A stretch of DNA of 56,042 nucleotides. Source: Actinomycetota bacterium (GTDB taxonomy: Bacteria > Actinomycetota > Acidimicrobiia > IMCC26256 > VFJJ01). The position numbers and the translations under genes are program-made. Each line of letters begins with the position of its first letter. Position 1 is the first letter of the stretch. Where the stretch lies: contig VFJJ01000063.1 in NCBI GenBank assembly GCA_009886115.1, positions 1-56,042 on the forward strand, given 5' to 3'. Shown here one piece after another: positions 7,340 to 16,550 of the stretch. The notes under the pieces are model-generated. The model had not been told where the DNA came from and ran no database searches. It saw only the letters and a program-made list of their open reading frames with translations.

Positions 7340-9055
7340 ATGTATACCGAGAGTTCGCATCAACGTCGTCTTCTGGCAAATCTCTCATTCCTTCGAGCGG
7401 TCAAACTCAACTCCGTGGACGCCACGGCACAGCACCCTCGTTCGTTTCCCGTATCCGAGCGTCATCTGGATGATGCTCCTTCGAGCGGCTCGGGCGGTCA
7501 CCGGCGCAGAACGCTGGACGCTCGGCTCGTCGGTCGGAACCTGACCCGGCTCGCGCTCGACATCGTCGGCGCCTCCGTCGGCGCTCTCGTCGCACGTGAT
7601 GCGGTGGGATCGGCGGTGTCGGTGGCCGAGCCCGAGCCGTGGTGGATCGCCGCCGCCGTGGTCCTGTTCGTCGGCGCCCGGTTCGCGACCGGCGCGTATC
7701 ACCGGGTGTGGACCGAGTCGCCGGGCGAGCTGATCGCCGTCTGGAAGGCCTGCGCCGCCGGGCTGGCCGCGGCCCTCGCCCTCGCCTTCGTCGCCGACTC
7801 CGACATGCCCGATCGCTGGGCGAGTGCGGCCGCCTTCACGACGGGCACCTTTGTGATGGCCCTGACGCTCCTCGAGCGCCGGACGGTGCGGTGGTTGCGC
7901 CTCCGGGGACGGATGCGCTGCCGGCTCCTGCTCGTCGGGGCGGGTGGCGACGTCGAACCGATGATCGAGATGCTGGCCGAGCATCCGGAGTGCGGCATCG
8001 ACGTCGTCGGCATCGCCGGACCCGGTGTGTCCGACCGGGCCGATCTGCTGGTGCCCTGGTTCTCGCCCCGAGCCGGTGCCGGAACCCGCCCGACGAACAG
8101 CGGGGCCGCCGACGCGCTCTCGGATGTGCCGGAGCTCGATGTCGACGGCATCTTGCTGCTGCCGGCGTCGGTGGGTGCCCCGACGGCGAACGCCTGTGCT
8201 CGAGCGGTGCGCCGCGTCGGCGGGGCGGTGCTCGTGGCCGGCCCGGTTCGGGGCGCGACCGCTTCATGCCTGCGACCGTCGACCGTGGCCCGCGAGCCGC
8301 TGTGGGACTATCGCGACGCCAGGCTCGGACCGGCGCAGCGCTTCGTCAAGCGCACCCTCGACCTGGGTCTGGGTCTCGTGCTCAGCCTCGTCGCCCTTCC
8401 CGTCATGGGGATCGTCTCGGTGGCGATCATGGTACGAGACGGTCGCCCGATCTTCTTCCGCCAGGTGAGGGTCGGGCGCGACGGCGAGCCGTTCACCATG
8501 TTCAAGTTCCGCACGATGGTGCCCGACGCCGAGCACCGGGTCATCGACCTCCGCTGCGCCAACGAGCGCACCGGACCCCTGTTCAAGCTCACCGACGACC
8601 CCCGGGTCACGCGTGTCGGGCGCTTTCTTCGGACCACCAGCCTCGATGAGCTCCCGCAGCTCATCAACGTGCTGGGCGGCGCGATGAGCCTGGTCGGGCC
8701 CCGTCCCGCCCTCCCGGCCGAGGTCGCCACCTTCGACGAGGCGCTGCTCGATCGGCACCGTGTGAAGCCCGGCATCACCGGGTTGTGGCAGGTCGAGTCA
8801 CGCGACTCCCCGTCGTTCGCCGCCTATCGCCGCCTCGACCTGCACTACGTCGAGAACTGGTCGGTGGGTCTCGACCTGGAGCTGATCGCTCGGACCATCG
8901 GGTCCGTGGCGACGCGAGGGCTCACGCTCGGGCGCGGGTCGAAGGTCGCTGAAGCGCCGCCGCCGTTCAGGGTCCTCGCTGAGGCTCCGGTACAGGTCAA
9001 CGACGGGTTCGTCGGGTTCACAACAGAGCGAGAGGAGCGCCCGTGCGCATCGTGA
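7340..9055 (+). CDS. Polyprenyl-phosphate glycosyl-1-phosphate transferase (WbaP/WcaJ type)
   Basis: Initiates lipid-linked polysaccharide assembly by moving a sugar-1-phosphate from a nucleotide sugar to undecaprenyl or decaprenyl phosphate at the membrane. The N-terminal half has several hydrophobic segments (about residues 70-170) and a soluble NAD-binding-like region (RCRLLLVGAGGDVEPM). The catalytic bacterial sugar-transferase domain starts at about residue 333 with RFVKRTLDLGLGLVLSL. It carries MFKFRTMVPDAE, TTSLDELPQLINVLGGAMSL, VGPRPALP and KPGITGLWQVE, all hallmarks of the family. Length 571 is typical of the long form. The ATG at 7340 lies 20 bases beyond the only strong SD (7313-7320), an unusually long gap; an in-frame TGA at 7319-7321 excludes an earlier start. 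The 3' end overlaps the next gene by 13 bases. Confidence 0.9.
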   Translation: MYTESSHQRRLLANLSFLRAVKLNSVDATAQHPRSFPVSERHLDDAPSSGSGGHRRRTLDARLVGRNLTRLALDIVGASVGALVARDAVGSAVSVAEPEPWWIAAAVVLFVGARFATGAYHRVWTESPGELIAVWKACAAGLAAALALAFVADSDMPDRWASAAAFTTGTFVMALTLLERRTVRWLRLRGRMRCRLLLVGAGGDVEPMIEMLAEHPECGIDVVGIAGPGVSDRADLLVPWFSPRAGAGTRPTNSGAADALSDVPELDVDGILLLPASVGAPTANACARAVRRVGGAVLVAGPVRGATASCLRPSTVAREPLWDYRDARLGPAQRFVKRTLDLGLGLVLSLVALPVMGIVSVAIMVRDGRPIFFRQVRVGRDGEPFTMFKFRTMVPDAEHRVIDLRCANERTGPLFKLTDDPRVTRVGRFLRTTSLDELPQLINVLGGAMSLVGPRPALPAEVATFDEALLDRHRVKPGITGLWQVESRDSPSFAAYRRLDLHYVENWSVGLDLELIARTIGSVATRGLTLGRGSKVAEAPPPFRVLAEAPVQVNDGFVGFTTEREERPCAS

Positions 9056-10329
9056 TGATCGGCCAGCGGGGCGTGCCGGCCACCCATGGCGGCGTCGAGC
9101 ACCACGTGGAGGAGATCGGCAGCCGCCTCGCCGACCGCGGCCACGACGTGACGGTGTTCTGCCGGACGAACTACGTCGAAGAGGGCCGCCGGCGGCATCG
9201 CGGGATGCGCATCGTGCGGGTACCCACGATCGGTACCAAGCACCTCGACGCCATCGTGCACAGCGGTCTCTCGACCGTCGCCGGTGCGCTCGCCCGGGCC
9301 GACATCTACCACTTCCACGCGCTCGGCCCCGGCCTGTTCACCCCGGTCCCCCGGCTGCTCGGGCGGGCCAAGGTGATCCAGACGATCCACGGCCTCGACC
9401 ACGAGCGCTCGAAATGGGGTGGCCTGGCTCAGCAGGTGCTCAAGACCGGCGCCGAGTTCTCGTATCGCGTGCCCCATGCCGTGGTTGCGGTCTCGCGAGC
9501 CCTCGCCGCGCACTACCGGGCGAACTCGTCGGTGCCGATCGCCTACGTGCCCAACGGCGCTCCGAGCCCGCGGCACCGGCCGCCGGGACCGGTGCTGGCC
9601 GAGCTGGGTCTCGAAGCGGGACGGTACGCGCTCTTCGTCGGGCGGCTGGTGCCCGAGAAGGCCCCCGATGCGCTGGTGCAGGCCTTCGCCCGACTCGAGA
9701 CCGACCAGAAGCTCGTGATCGTCGGGGGGAGCTCCTTCACCGACGGGTACGTGGAGTCGCTCGAACGGATGGCCGCGGCCGACCCCCGTTGCGTGATGGC
9801 CGGATGGCGTTTCGGTGAGGACCTCGACGAGCTGTACTCCAACGCCGGGCTGTTCGTGCTGCCCTCGCTGCTCGAAGGTCTGCCGCTCACGTTGCTCGAG
9901 GCCGCGTCGTTCGGGCTGCCGATCATCGCCAGCTCGATCCCCCCGCACGTCGAGGTCCTCAGGCATGCCGGCCCCGGGCGTCGTCTGGTCGAGCCCGGCG
10001 ACGTCGACGCGCTCGCGGCCGAGATCACCCAGGCGATGGCCGACCCCCGGGCCGAACGACTCGGCGCGACGGAGCTCCGGGCCGAGGTGTGCGAGCACTA
10101 CGACTGGGACCTCGTCACCGACGCCACCGAGGATCTCTACCAGCGGGTGATCGAGGGGCGGCCGCTGGGTCGGCCGGGCACGCTCTACGACAACGTGGTG
10201 CTGCGCCGACGACCCGAGACCATCGAGCTCGTCCAGCGGATCGGCGTGCCTGTCGGTGCGACGCCGATCCGGTGGTCACCCGCGTCGCCGGATCGCGATC
10301 ATCCCGCCGCGGCGAGCGCAGTGGCGTAG
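9043..10329 (+). CDS. GT4-family glycosyltransferase
   Basis: A GT-B glycosyltransferase that probably adds a sugar to the growing lipid-linked repeat unit on the cytosolic face. The N-terminal domain begins RIVMIGQRGVPATHGGVEHH, typical of the group related to rhamnosyltransferases and DUF1972 proteins. The C-terminal domain has YALFVGRLVPEKAPD for the donor site and EGLPLTLLEAASFGLPII, which contains the EX7E motif of GT4 enzymes. The GTG start at 9043 has GAGAGGAG upstream and overlaps the preceding gene, indicating translational coupling. The donor and acceptor sugars cannot be read from sequence. The 3' end overlaps the convergent glycosyltransferase gene by 31 bases. Confidence 0.9.
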   Translation: MRIVMIGQRGVPATHGGVEHHVEEIGSRLADRGHDVTVFCRTNYVEEGRRRHRGMRIVRVPTIGTKHLDAIVHSGLSTVAGALARADIYHFHALGPGLFTPVPRLLGRAKVIQTIHGLDHERSKWGGLAQQVLKTGAEFSYRVPHAVVAVSRALAAHYRANSSVPIAYVPNGAPSPRHRPPGPVLAELGLEAGRYALFVGRLVPEKAPDALVQAFARLETDQKLVIVGGSSFTDGYVESLERMAAADPRCVMAGWRFGEDLDELYSNAGLFVLPSLLEGLPLTLLEAASFGLPIIASSIPPHVEVLRHAGPGRRLVEPGDVDALAAEITQAMADPRAERLGATELRAEVCEHYDWDLVTDATEDLYQRVIEGRPLGRPGTLYDNVVLRRRPETIELVQRIGVPVGATPIRWSPASPDRDHPAAASAVA

Positions 10330-11567
10330 ATGCCGTCGAGCTCGTCGAGGTGGCGGTCACGGGCGAAGCGTCCGACCGCCACCGCTCGGGCTCGCGCACC
10401 CATGCCTCGGGCGCGCTCGGGATCCTCGAGCAGCATCGTGATGGCTCGGGCCAGTTCCTCGGGGTCGTTCGGCGGAACGAGCAGCCCGGTCGAGCCGTCC
10501 TCGACGAGGTCGGGAAGCCCTCCCAGCGTCGTGGCGATCACGGGTACGCCACAGGCGAACGCCTCGAGGACGATGATCGGCTGGTTCTCGTGCCACACGG
10601 ACGGGACCGCCACGGCCCTCGCCGATCGGATGAGGGCGTGGACCGCTGCTCGATCGAGTCGACCACGCCAGCTCACCCGTCCCGGCGCGATCCGCGCGGC
10701 CCGTTCCTCGAGCTCGGCCCGCAACGGCCCGTCACCGGCGATCACGAGACGCGCTTCGGGTCCAGCCTGGGCGATGGCGTCGATGAGGACGCCGACCCCC
10801 TTCTCGCTGGCGATCCGCCCGGCGAAGACGATCGGGCCATCGTCGGGTGTGCTCGGTCGGATGATCCCGGCCCGGAGGCCGATGTCGGTGTCGGTGTCGA
10901 TGTCGATGTCGACGAAGTGGTCGAGCACCTTGATCCGCTCGGCGGCGAAGCCGGCCGCCAGCATCCGCTCGGCCAGGAAACGACTCGGACAGATGAGGGT
11001 CGAGGCGTGACCGTACGCGCCGAGCGCCCGGTGCACCGTCGACTCAACCGCCAGCGTGAGGCTCGCGCCAAGCGATCCGTCCTTGCAGCGCATGGTGATC
11101 GCGTGGCGGAACGAGCTGCCGACGCAGCGCTCACAGATCGATCCGCCCGCGAGCAGCTGGTACGAGGGGCAGATCAGCTTGTAGTCGTGGAGGGTCATCA
11201 CGGTGGGGACTCCCGCTCGCCGGAGCGCCCACAGCACCGACGGTGAGAGCTGGTGGTACACGTTGTGGAGATGGGCGACGTCAGGTCGGAAGCGATCGAC
11301 GACAGCCCCGATGCCGTCGCTCGACGACTTCGACCACAGCATCCGTCCCGTCGCCCGGGCCTTGCCGATCGCCGAGCGCGGCGCCGGTTCGAGCTCGATG
11401 TGATCGGGGAACCAGGAGTCGTACTCGAACGGCGGGTTTTCGGGATGGTCCATCCCGAAGAACGCGATGTCATGGCCCCGGCTCGCCTGAGCATGGGCGA
11501 CGTCGAGCATGTACGCCTCGGCGCCGCCTTTTCGGTAGAGGAACTTGTTGACGTGGAGGATCCTCAT
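10299..11567 (-). CDS. GT4-family glycosyltransferase
   Basis: 422 residues, starting at the ATG at 11567 (MRILHVNKFLYRKGGAEAYM). The N-terminal GT-B domain includes DVAHLHNVYHQLSPSVL and a Cys-containing segment (CPSYQLLAGGSICERCVG) seen in GT4 enzymes of capsule and exopolysaccharide clusters. The donor domain has PIVFAGRIASEKGVGVLIDA and ENQPIIVLEAFACGVPVI, which contains the EX7E motif. A short acidic repeat (DIDIDTDTDI) near residue 215 is an insertion in a loop. It reads convergently into the other GT4 gene and is the last gene of the minus-strand sulfotransferase and Wzx-Wzy group. It probably extends the repeat unit; its sugar specificity is unknown. Confidence 0.9.
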   Translation of the reverse strand: MRILHVNKFLYRKGGAEAYMLDVAHAQASRGHDIAFFGMDHPENPPFEYDSWFPDHIELEPAPRSAIGKARATGRMLWSKSSSDGIGAVVDRFRPDVAHLHNVYHQLSPSVLWALRRAGVPTVMTLHDYKLICPSYQLLAGGSICERCVGSSFRHAITMRCKDGSLGASLTLAVESTVHRALGAYGHASTLICPSRFLAERMLAAGFAAERIKVLDHFVDIDIDTDTDIGLRAGIIRPSTPDDGPIVFAGRIASEKGVGVLIDAIAQAGPEARLVIAGDGPLRAELEERAARIAPGRVSWRGRLDRAAVHALIRSARAVAVPSVWHENQPIIVLEAFACGVPVIATTLGGLPDLVEDGSTGLLVPPNDPEELARAITMLLEDPERARGMGARARAVAVGRFARDRHLDELDGIYATALAAAG

Positions 11568-11602
11568 GGCGCGGCGGCTCCGCTGGGCTGGGAAGGACGG
11601 GC

Positions 11603-14389
11603 TCACGACGCGACGGCCTCGAGGTCGATGGTTCGCCCGTGCGCGTCGCCTTCGAGGTCTTGGAGGTCGATGACCCCGGGGCCGGCGACGGGGGCTCGGG
11701 TGGCCTCGTCGGGCGGCGGCGTCAGAGCTGATCGTGGGACGAGCGCGTTGGCACAACAGGCGAACGCGGCGAGATACCAGACCACCGCAACCTGCGACAC
11801 CACGTTGGCCGCGATCGACAGCGTCACGAACGCCGTGATGCAGCCGGCGAACGCGACGACCACGGCCCGGTCGAACGCTCGCGCCGTTCGTGTGGCCCGC
11901 AGGGCCTCGCGAGCGCCGCGAACCAGGCTGTTCATGAACCACAGGTAGCCGAACAGCCCCACGACGCCGGTCTCGACGAAGATCCGGAGGAAGTCGTTGT
12001 GCGGTGCCTTGCCGGTCACGAGCTCCTCGGCCGTGGTGTCGAGGCCGATCCCCGTCACCGGGTTGGCGTCGGCGAGCTCGAGGACGTCGCCCCAGTACTC
12101 GAAGCGCCAGACCAAAGAGTTCCCTGCGGTGCCCGAGAGGTTGCGGGTGTCCTCGAGCTCGGTGAAGCGCGCCACCGTCGACGGCACCAGCAGCGCGATG
12201 GCGATGACGCTTCCGACCAGCACCACGAGCAGACCCCGAGAACGCCGCAGGACGGCCACCACCACGATCCCGAGGAACGTGGCGATCCAAGCGCCGCGGG
12301 CATAGGAGCTCACCAGCCCCACGGCACAGGCCGCGGTGGCCGCCACCAACGCAACACGGGCGACACCCCGCACCACCGGGGCCAGCGCGATCCCGGCGAT
12401 GACGAGAAACGCGAGATACATGGCGTACGGGTTGGGGTGCAAGAAGGTGCCCCGGACCCGGTCGATCGTGTCGATCTCGACCCGGCCCCGCCTTGTCACC
12501 TGCTGATGGATGCCGACGAGGACGGGGATGAAGGCAGAGACGTAGACGGCGACCAGGACCCGTGAGACACGCCGTCGATCGGCGAGGAGACGGTCGCAGG
12601 CCGCGAACATCATGACGATGGTGAGGATGCGCAGCGCTTCGACGGCGCTCGTCGACGGGTTCACCGAGCCGAGCACGCTCACCGACGATGCGGCCACGAA
12701 CGCCACCGCCCCCTTGGTCACCGGCCCGTACCGGTGTGGGTGGCCCATGGTCTGCACGGTGAGCCAGAGCAGGGTCGCGAGGATGAGCGCGAAGCCCGTC
12801 ACCGAGGCCGGGTCGAGCTGGCCGCTGCGCTGCGAGCCGATGATGTCGAGGCTGGCCCGGACCGCGAGCGCCCCGAGCACCACCACCTCGAAGCGCACGA
12901 GGGTCACCGCCACGGCCGCCGCGGCGAGGGCGCCGAGCGCCACGCCGAGCACCACGGTCGATGACGCCCGTCCGAGCCCGTAGCCGGCCCCGGCGGTGAC
13001 GAGCGCGGCGATCACGAGCGCGCCGGTGAGCATCCCCGAGCCCGCCACCGGTGGCCTCGGAGAGGGAGCGAACGTCGGACCGCCATCCACGCCCGGATCG
13101 ACTGCGGCTCCAGCGGGCACCCGTCCGCGCGTCGCCGTCGCTGTCGCTGGCGCGGTCGCCGGATGCTCCGCCAGGGCCCGGTCGAGCTGGCGCCAGAACA
13201 GCCCGGCGCCGATGGCGTTGGCCAAGGCCAGCCCCGTGAGGGCGCCCGTCGAGCCGGCGACGGCGGCTCCGACCACCCCGCCGACCACGGTGAGGGGCAC
13301 GATCGAGATGCGGGCCCGGAACGATCGTTGCGACTCGGCGGTGGCCCGCAAGCCCACCAGGGCCCCCGATGTGGCGCCGATGCCGGCCATGAGCGCGGCC
13401 TGCGGCACCAGGACGGGCTGGGCTTCGCGCCAGCTCGCACCGAGCAGCTCGACGCCGATCGAGTCGGGGATGACCATGGCCCCGAGCCCGCACGCGAAGG
13501 CCACCAGGGCCAACGATGCCGAGAGCCGGACGGCGTAGGGACGGAGCGCGTCGGGGTCGCGGTGCCAGATCCGGACCGCCTCGGGCGTGGCCACGAGGTT
13601 GGCCCCCAGCAACAGCACCTGGAGCGGGCCGAACAGCACCTGCGCGGCGCGGATCGCTCCCAGGGCCGAGAGCCCTCCCGTGATGCCGACCGCGGTGATC
13701 GCCAGCTGGCGAGCCCCGGCCCGGGCCACGAACTCCCCGCTGTAGTGCCGTCCCAGGTCCCACGTCGAGCGCAACCACGTCGCCGCCCTGGCGGGAGCGG
13801 GCCTGATGCCCGACTGGACGATTCCGGCCACCGCCGCGACCGATGCCGCTGCACCCCAGGCGGCCGTGAACCAGAACACCGTCCGGTGCCCCGATGCGAT
13901 CACGAGCGCTACGGAGCCGCCCTGGGCCGCGGCCCAGATGGCGTCGTTGGCCACGGCCCGAGCGGGACGGCCCTGGGCGAGGAACACTTCGCGCCAGGTG
14001 TCTTGGACCAGGAGGCCCGGGAGGCTCAGCCCGAGAGCGAGCAGGGCCGCGCCGGCGTTGCCGGCGACAATCCCGCCGACGACCGCGAACGGGCCGCCCA
14101 CGACGATGCCCAGCACGAGTGCGTACCCCGTCGCCTCGGCGATGGGCCGGTCGGCGCTGCCACCCCAGCCCAGGGTGGCGCTGAAGCGGACGATCAGGGG
14201 CTCGCCCGAGGTGGCCCGGGCCAGTCCCAGCACGAGCGTGTAGGCGAGAAACGCCAGTCCGAAGGCCCCGAAGCCGTCGGCGTCGAGCTGGCGGGCCACC
14301 AGCACGGCCAGCGCGAAGTTCGTGAGGCTCGAGAGGCACTGGTCGAGGATCGTCCATGCGCCCCGCCGCGTCGCCGGGGCCGGGCTCAC
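11603..14389 (-). CDS. Fused Wzx-like flippase and Wzy/O-antigen-ligase-like protein
   Basis: One uninterrupted frame of 928 residues with two membrane domains. The GTG start at 14389 overlaps the upstream sulfotransferase stop (GTGA). Residues about 10-420 are a multi-TM MATE/PST-like polysaccharide exporter (WTILDQCLSSLTNFALAVL, RQLDADGFGAFGLAF). An Ala/Pro/Thr-rich linker of about 40 residues follows. From about residue 453 a second multi-TM domain resembles O-antigen polymerase/ligase proteins, with RGTFLHPNPYAMYLAFLVI and the diagnostic PHNDFLRIFVETGVVGLFGY near residue 795. In most Wzx/Wzy systems these are two genes. A Met at the start of the second domain (position 13033) has no good ribosome binding site, so a single polypeptide is more likely. 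Inferred role: flip the lipid-linked repeat unit and polymerise it outside. Confidence 0.85.
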   Translation of the reverse strand: MSPAPATRRGAWTILDQCLSSLTNFALAVLVARQLDADGFGAFGLAFLAYTLVLGLARATSGEPLIVRFSATLGWGGSADRPIAEATGYALVLGIVVGGPFAVVGGIVAGNAGAALLALGLSLPGLLVQDTWREVFLAQGRPARAVANDAIWAAAQGGSVALVIASGHRTVFWFTAAWGAAASVAAVAGIVQSGIRPAPARAATWLRSTWDLGRHYSGEFVARAGARQLAITAVGITGGLSALGAIRAAQVLFGPLQVLLLGANLVATPEAVRIWHRDPDALRPYAVRLSASLALVAFACGLGAMVIPDSIGVELLGASWREAQPVLVPQAALMAGIGATSGALVGLRATAESQRSFRARISIVPLTVVGGVVGAAVAGSTGALTGLALANAIGAGLFWRQLDRALAEHPATAPATATATRGRVPAGAAVDPGVDGGPTFAPSPRPPVAGSGMLTGALVIAALVTAGAGYGLGRASSTVVLGVALGALAAAAVAVTLVRFEVVVLGALAVRASLDIIGSQRSGQLDPASVTGFALILATLLWLTVQTMGHPHRYGPVTKGAVAFVAASSVSVLGSVNPSTSAVEALRILTIVMMFAACDRLLADRRRVSRVLVAVYVSAFIPVLVGIHQQVTRRGRVEIDTIDRVRGTFLHPNPYAMYLAFLVIAGIALAPVVRGVARVALVAATAACAVGLVSSYARGAWIATFLGIVVVAVLRRSRGLLVVLVGSVIAIALLVPSTVARFTELEDTRNLSGTAGNSLVWRFEYWGDVLELADANPVTGIGLDTTAEELVTGKAPHNDFLRIFVETGVVGLFGYLWFMNSLVRGAREALRATRTARAFDRAVVVAFAGCITAFVTLSIAANVVSQVAVVWYLAAFACCANALVPRSALTPPPDEATRAPVAGPGVIDLQDLEGDAHGRTIDLEAVAS

Positions 14390-15426
14390 GGCGTGCTCGC
14401 CCGGCCGACGACGCGGTTGGGGAGAGGGCCCGTGCCCGTTCGGTGGTCGATGGGTCGGGCGACGGTGCCCGCATCGATGGGTGCTTCGACGTCGCGGGTG
14501 GTGAGCGCCGGATCGTCGACCTCGTAACCGAGTCGGCGCAGGTGGACACGGAGCGACTCGTCGAGCAGCGCGCTCGCAGCGGGACCGAGGTCGCCGCGGA
14601 ACGCCGCGGTCCGGTCCGACGAGAAGCTGTGCCGGCCGAGCGCTCGCTCGAAGCCGACCGTCCAGGGTAGGCCGAGGAACTCCAGCATCCGGGCGAACGA
14701 CTCCCGCGGGGAATCGACGATGTCCTCGTAGCGCACCTCGAGCCAGCGGGCCTCGGGGATCTCGTCGCGAGCCGCGACGAAGGCGTCGAGCAGGAGCTTC
14801 CAGGCCAGGCCGGCGAGCAGCGTGTACGACCGTCCGCTCGACTCCCACTCGGCGGCCAGCGCCGGCGGGAGCGGCCCGAAGTGCCAACCCTCGGGGCCGT
14901 GATGCCCTCGCCACCAGGGCATCTGTACCCAGGAGTTGGCGACCGCCCGCCCGTCGCGCACCACATGGATGAAGCGCGCGCCCTCGAAGACCTCGTCGAG
15001 CAGGCCCACCCTGGGCCATCCCGTGAACTTGTGCAGGAGGAGATCACAGCCCTCGCGCTCGGCCACCGCTGCGAAGGAGCGGCGAAGGCGGTGGGCGATC
15101 CAGGGGGTCGCATCGCCGCGGCCGAGATCGCGTGACGGGTCGGACAGCATCGGCGAGATCTCGCGCTCGAGCAGCCGGTACCCCTCCGACGGGGCCAGGC
15201 GCACCCTGCCCTTGGTGGTCGCGCTCGGTGGCAAGCGCCGATAGAGGTCCGCCGCCAGGCGCTCGGCCCGACCACCGAGGCGGTACCGGTCCGACACGTT
15301 CGTGATGAAGGCCACGTCGCGGTGCCGGCTCAGCACCTCGTGCACCAGGGTCGAGCCGCACCGTCCGGTTCCGAGGACGAACGCCGTGCGCTGCCCGTCT
15401 TCGGGACGAGGTGAACGCCCGGTCAT
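14386..15426 (-). CDS. PAPS-dependent sulfotransferase family protein
   Basis: 346 residues. The ATG at 15426 overlaps the upstream sulfotransferase stop (ATGA), and its own stop overlaps the Wzx-Wzy start, so three genes are translationally coupled. The 5'-phosphosulfate-binding loop is visible as VLGTGRCGSTLVHEVLSRHR near residue 20, and the 3'-phosphate-binding segment as ARFIHVVRDGRAVANSW near residue 150. A C-terminal RYEDIVDSPRE element is also typical. These enzymes move sulfate from PAPS to hydroxyl or amino groups of sugars or other acceptors. The position between a flippase/polymerase and another sulfotransferase argues for sulfation of the polysaccharide repeat unit or its lipid intermediate. 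The acceptor is not determined. Confidence 0.87.
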   Translation of the reverse strand: MTGRSPRPEDGQRTAFVLGTGRCGSTLVHEVLSRHRDVAFITNVSDRYRLGGRAERLAADLYRRLPPSATTKGRVRLAPSEGYRLLEREISPMLSDPSRDLGRGDATPWIAHRLRRSFAAVAEREGCDLLLHKFTGWPRVGLLDEVFEGARFIHVVRDGRAVANSWVQMPWWRGHHGPEGWHFGPLPPALAAEWESSGRSYTLLAGLAWKLLLDAFVAARDEIPEARWLEVRYEDIVDSPRESFARMLEFLGLPWTVGFERALGRHSFSSDRTAAFRGDLGPAASALLDESLRVHLRRLGYEVDDPALTTRDVEAPIDAGTVARPIDHRTGTGPLPNRVVGRASTP

Positions 15427-16319
15427 GGATAGCCGTAGGTCGCCAGCTGCCCTGCCTGGTAGCTGTCGATGCGCTCGATCGTGTCGGGGTCGAGGCGCCG
15501 CTGCCAGTCCTCGTTGCGGTCGGGGTACGAGAGGCGGCTGAGCCGGTCTCGCCACGAGGGCATGGGGTCGAGACCACCCCAGGTCGCCACCTGTTCGAAC
15601 ACCCCGAGGGGATCCCGGGTGATCTCCTCGTAACGGACGCGCAGGACCTGCTGCGGCGGAACCCCGGCCAGGCCCTGCTCCATCGCCTGGCACTCCTCGA
15701 CCCAGTGGCGAGCCCGGAGCTCCCAGGGGTCACGTCCGAGACGGTCCCACGCCTGGGGCGTTCCGTCGTGCCACCACCACACCGGGAACGTCGGCCACCA
15801 GTCGACCTGGGCCAGCGACGCAGCGACGGCCCGGCCATCGCGGACGAGGGCCACGAAGCGGGCATCCGGGAACTCGTCGAGGAGACGGTCGACCCGGCGA
15901 TTGTGGTCGATGCGCTTGCTGATGACGACCCGGCCCCCGCTCCAGCGCTGGAGCTCGCGAAAGGTGCGCCGGACCGTGACCGCTGGCCGCCGGTCACCTG
16001 AGTCGGTCTCGTCGAGACCGAGGCCGCACCGGCGAAAGATCGGCTCGCCCTCGACCGGGGACGGAAACGCCCGTTCGAGCAGCCCTCGGCTGCGACCGTA
16101 GGAGTAGGCGTTGGAGTCGGGACCGAACCAGGCTGCGAGTTGCCGGTCAGGGGCAAATCGGATACCGCGATGGATGATCGCAACCGGTGCAAGCCCGGGA
16201 AAGCGACGAACCCAATTCGAGATGTATGCGGCACCCGGGTGCAGGCAGAGAACCTTGTAGAGCAGGCTCGTGCCCGAACGCGGCGCACCCAGGACGAACA
16301 GCGGTGTCTGCCGGCTCAT
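15423..16319 (-). CDS. PAPS-dependent sulfotransferase family protein
   Basis: 298 residues starting at the ATG at 16319 (MSRQTPLFVLGAPRSGTSLL). The PAPS 5'-binding loop is LGAPRSGTSLLYKVLCLHPG and the 3'-phosphate loop is ARFVALVRDGRAVAASL, with RYEEITRDPLG further on. It is first in a minus-strand operon (two sulfotransferases, Wzx-Wzy fusion, GT4), with overlapping or close starts throughout. It is divergent from the chain-length gene at 16551. It is only distantly similar to the next sulfotransferase, so the two probably act on different positions or sugars. Acceptor unknown. Confidence 0.87.
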   Translation of the reverse strand: MSRQTPLFVLGAPRSGTSLLYKVLCLHPGAAYISNWVRRFPGLAPVAIIHRGIRFAPDRQLAAWFGPDSNAYSYGRSRGLLERAFPSPVEGEPIFRRCGLGLDETDSGDRRPAVTVRRTFRELQRWSGGRVVISKRIDHNRRVDRLLDEFPDARFVALVRDGRAVAASLAQVDWWPTFPVWWWHDGTPQAWDRLGRDPWELRARHWVEECQAMEQGLAGVPPQQVLRVRYEEITRDPLGVFEQVATWGGLDPMPSWRDRLSRLSYPDRNEDWQRRLDPDTIERIDSYQAGQLATYGYP

Positions 16320-16550
16320 GACACCGCTCGCACGTCGCTCAACCTGGTCAACGTGGTCTTTCTTACGTTGGTCATGGCCCCCTGCGCTGGCCTCAGGCGC
16401 CGCTGCACGGCACGAACGTAGCCACAGACGCCGGGCCGGAGGCACTCGGTGCTCAGACGTTCATGGAGCATCCAGCTGGTGTTCGGGCGTTGTTCATGCA
16501 ACGGTTCAGCGCCCTTCCTATCGTCGAATGGTCCCGCATCAGGAGGTGTC
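16320..16550. promoter_or_regulatory. Divergent intergenic region of the polysaccharide locus
   Basis: This 231-bp stretch separates the minus-strand sulfotransferase operon from the plus-strand chain-length gene and must carry promoters for both. I see no convincing -35/-10 pair or strong palindrome. AGGAGGTG at 16541-16548 is the ribosome binding site of the plus-strand gene. Confidence 0.4.

Noticed and set aside
10299-15275. A minus-strand frame open for about 1658 codons across several genes.
   Set aside because: Only its last quarter (10299-11567) reads as a real protein (GT4). The rest is Arg/Gly/Pro-rich nonsense opposite or out of phase with clear genes, as expected at this GC content.
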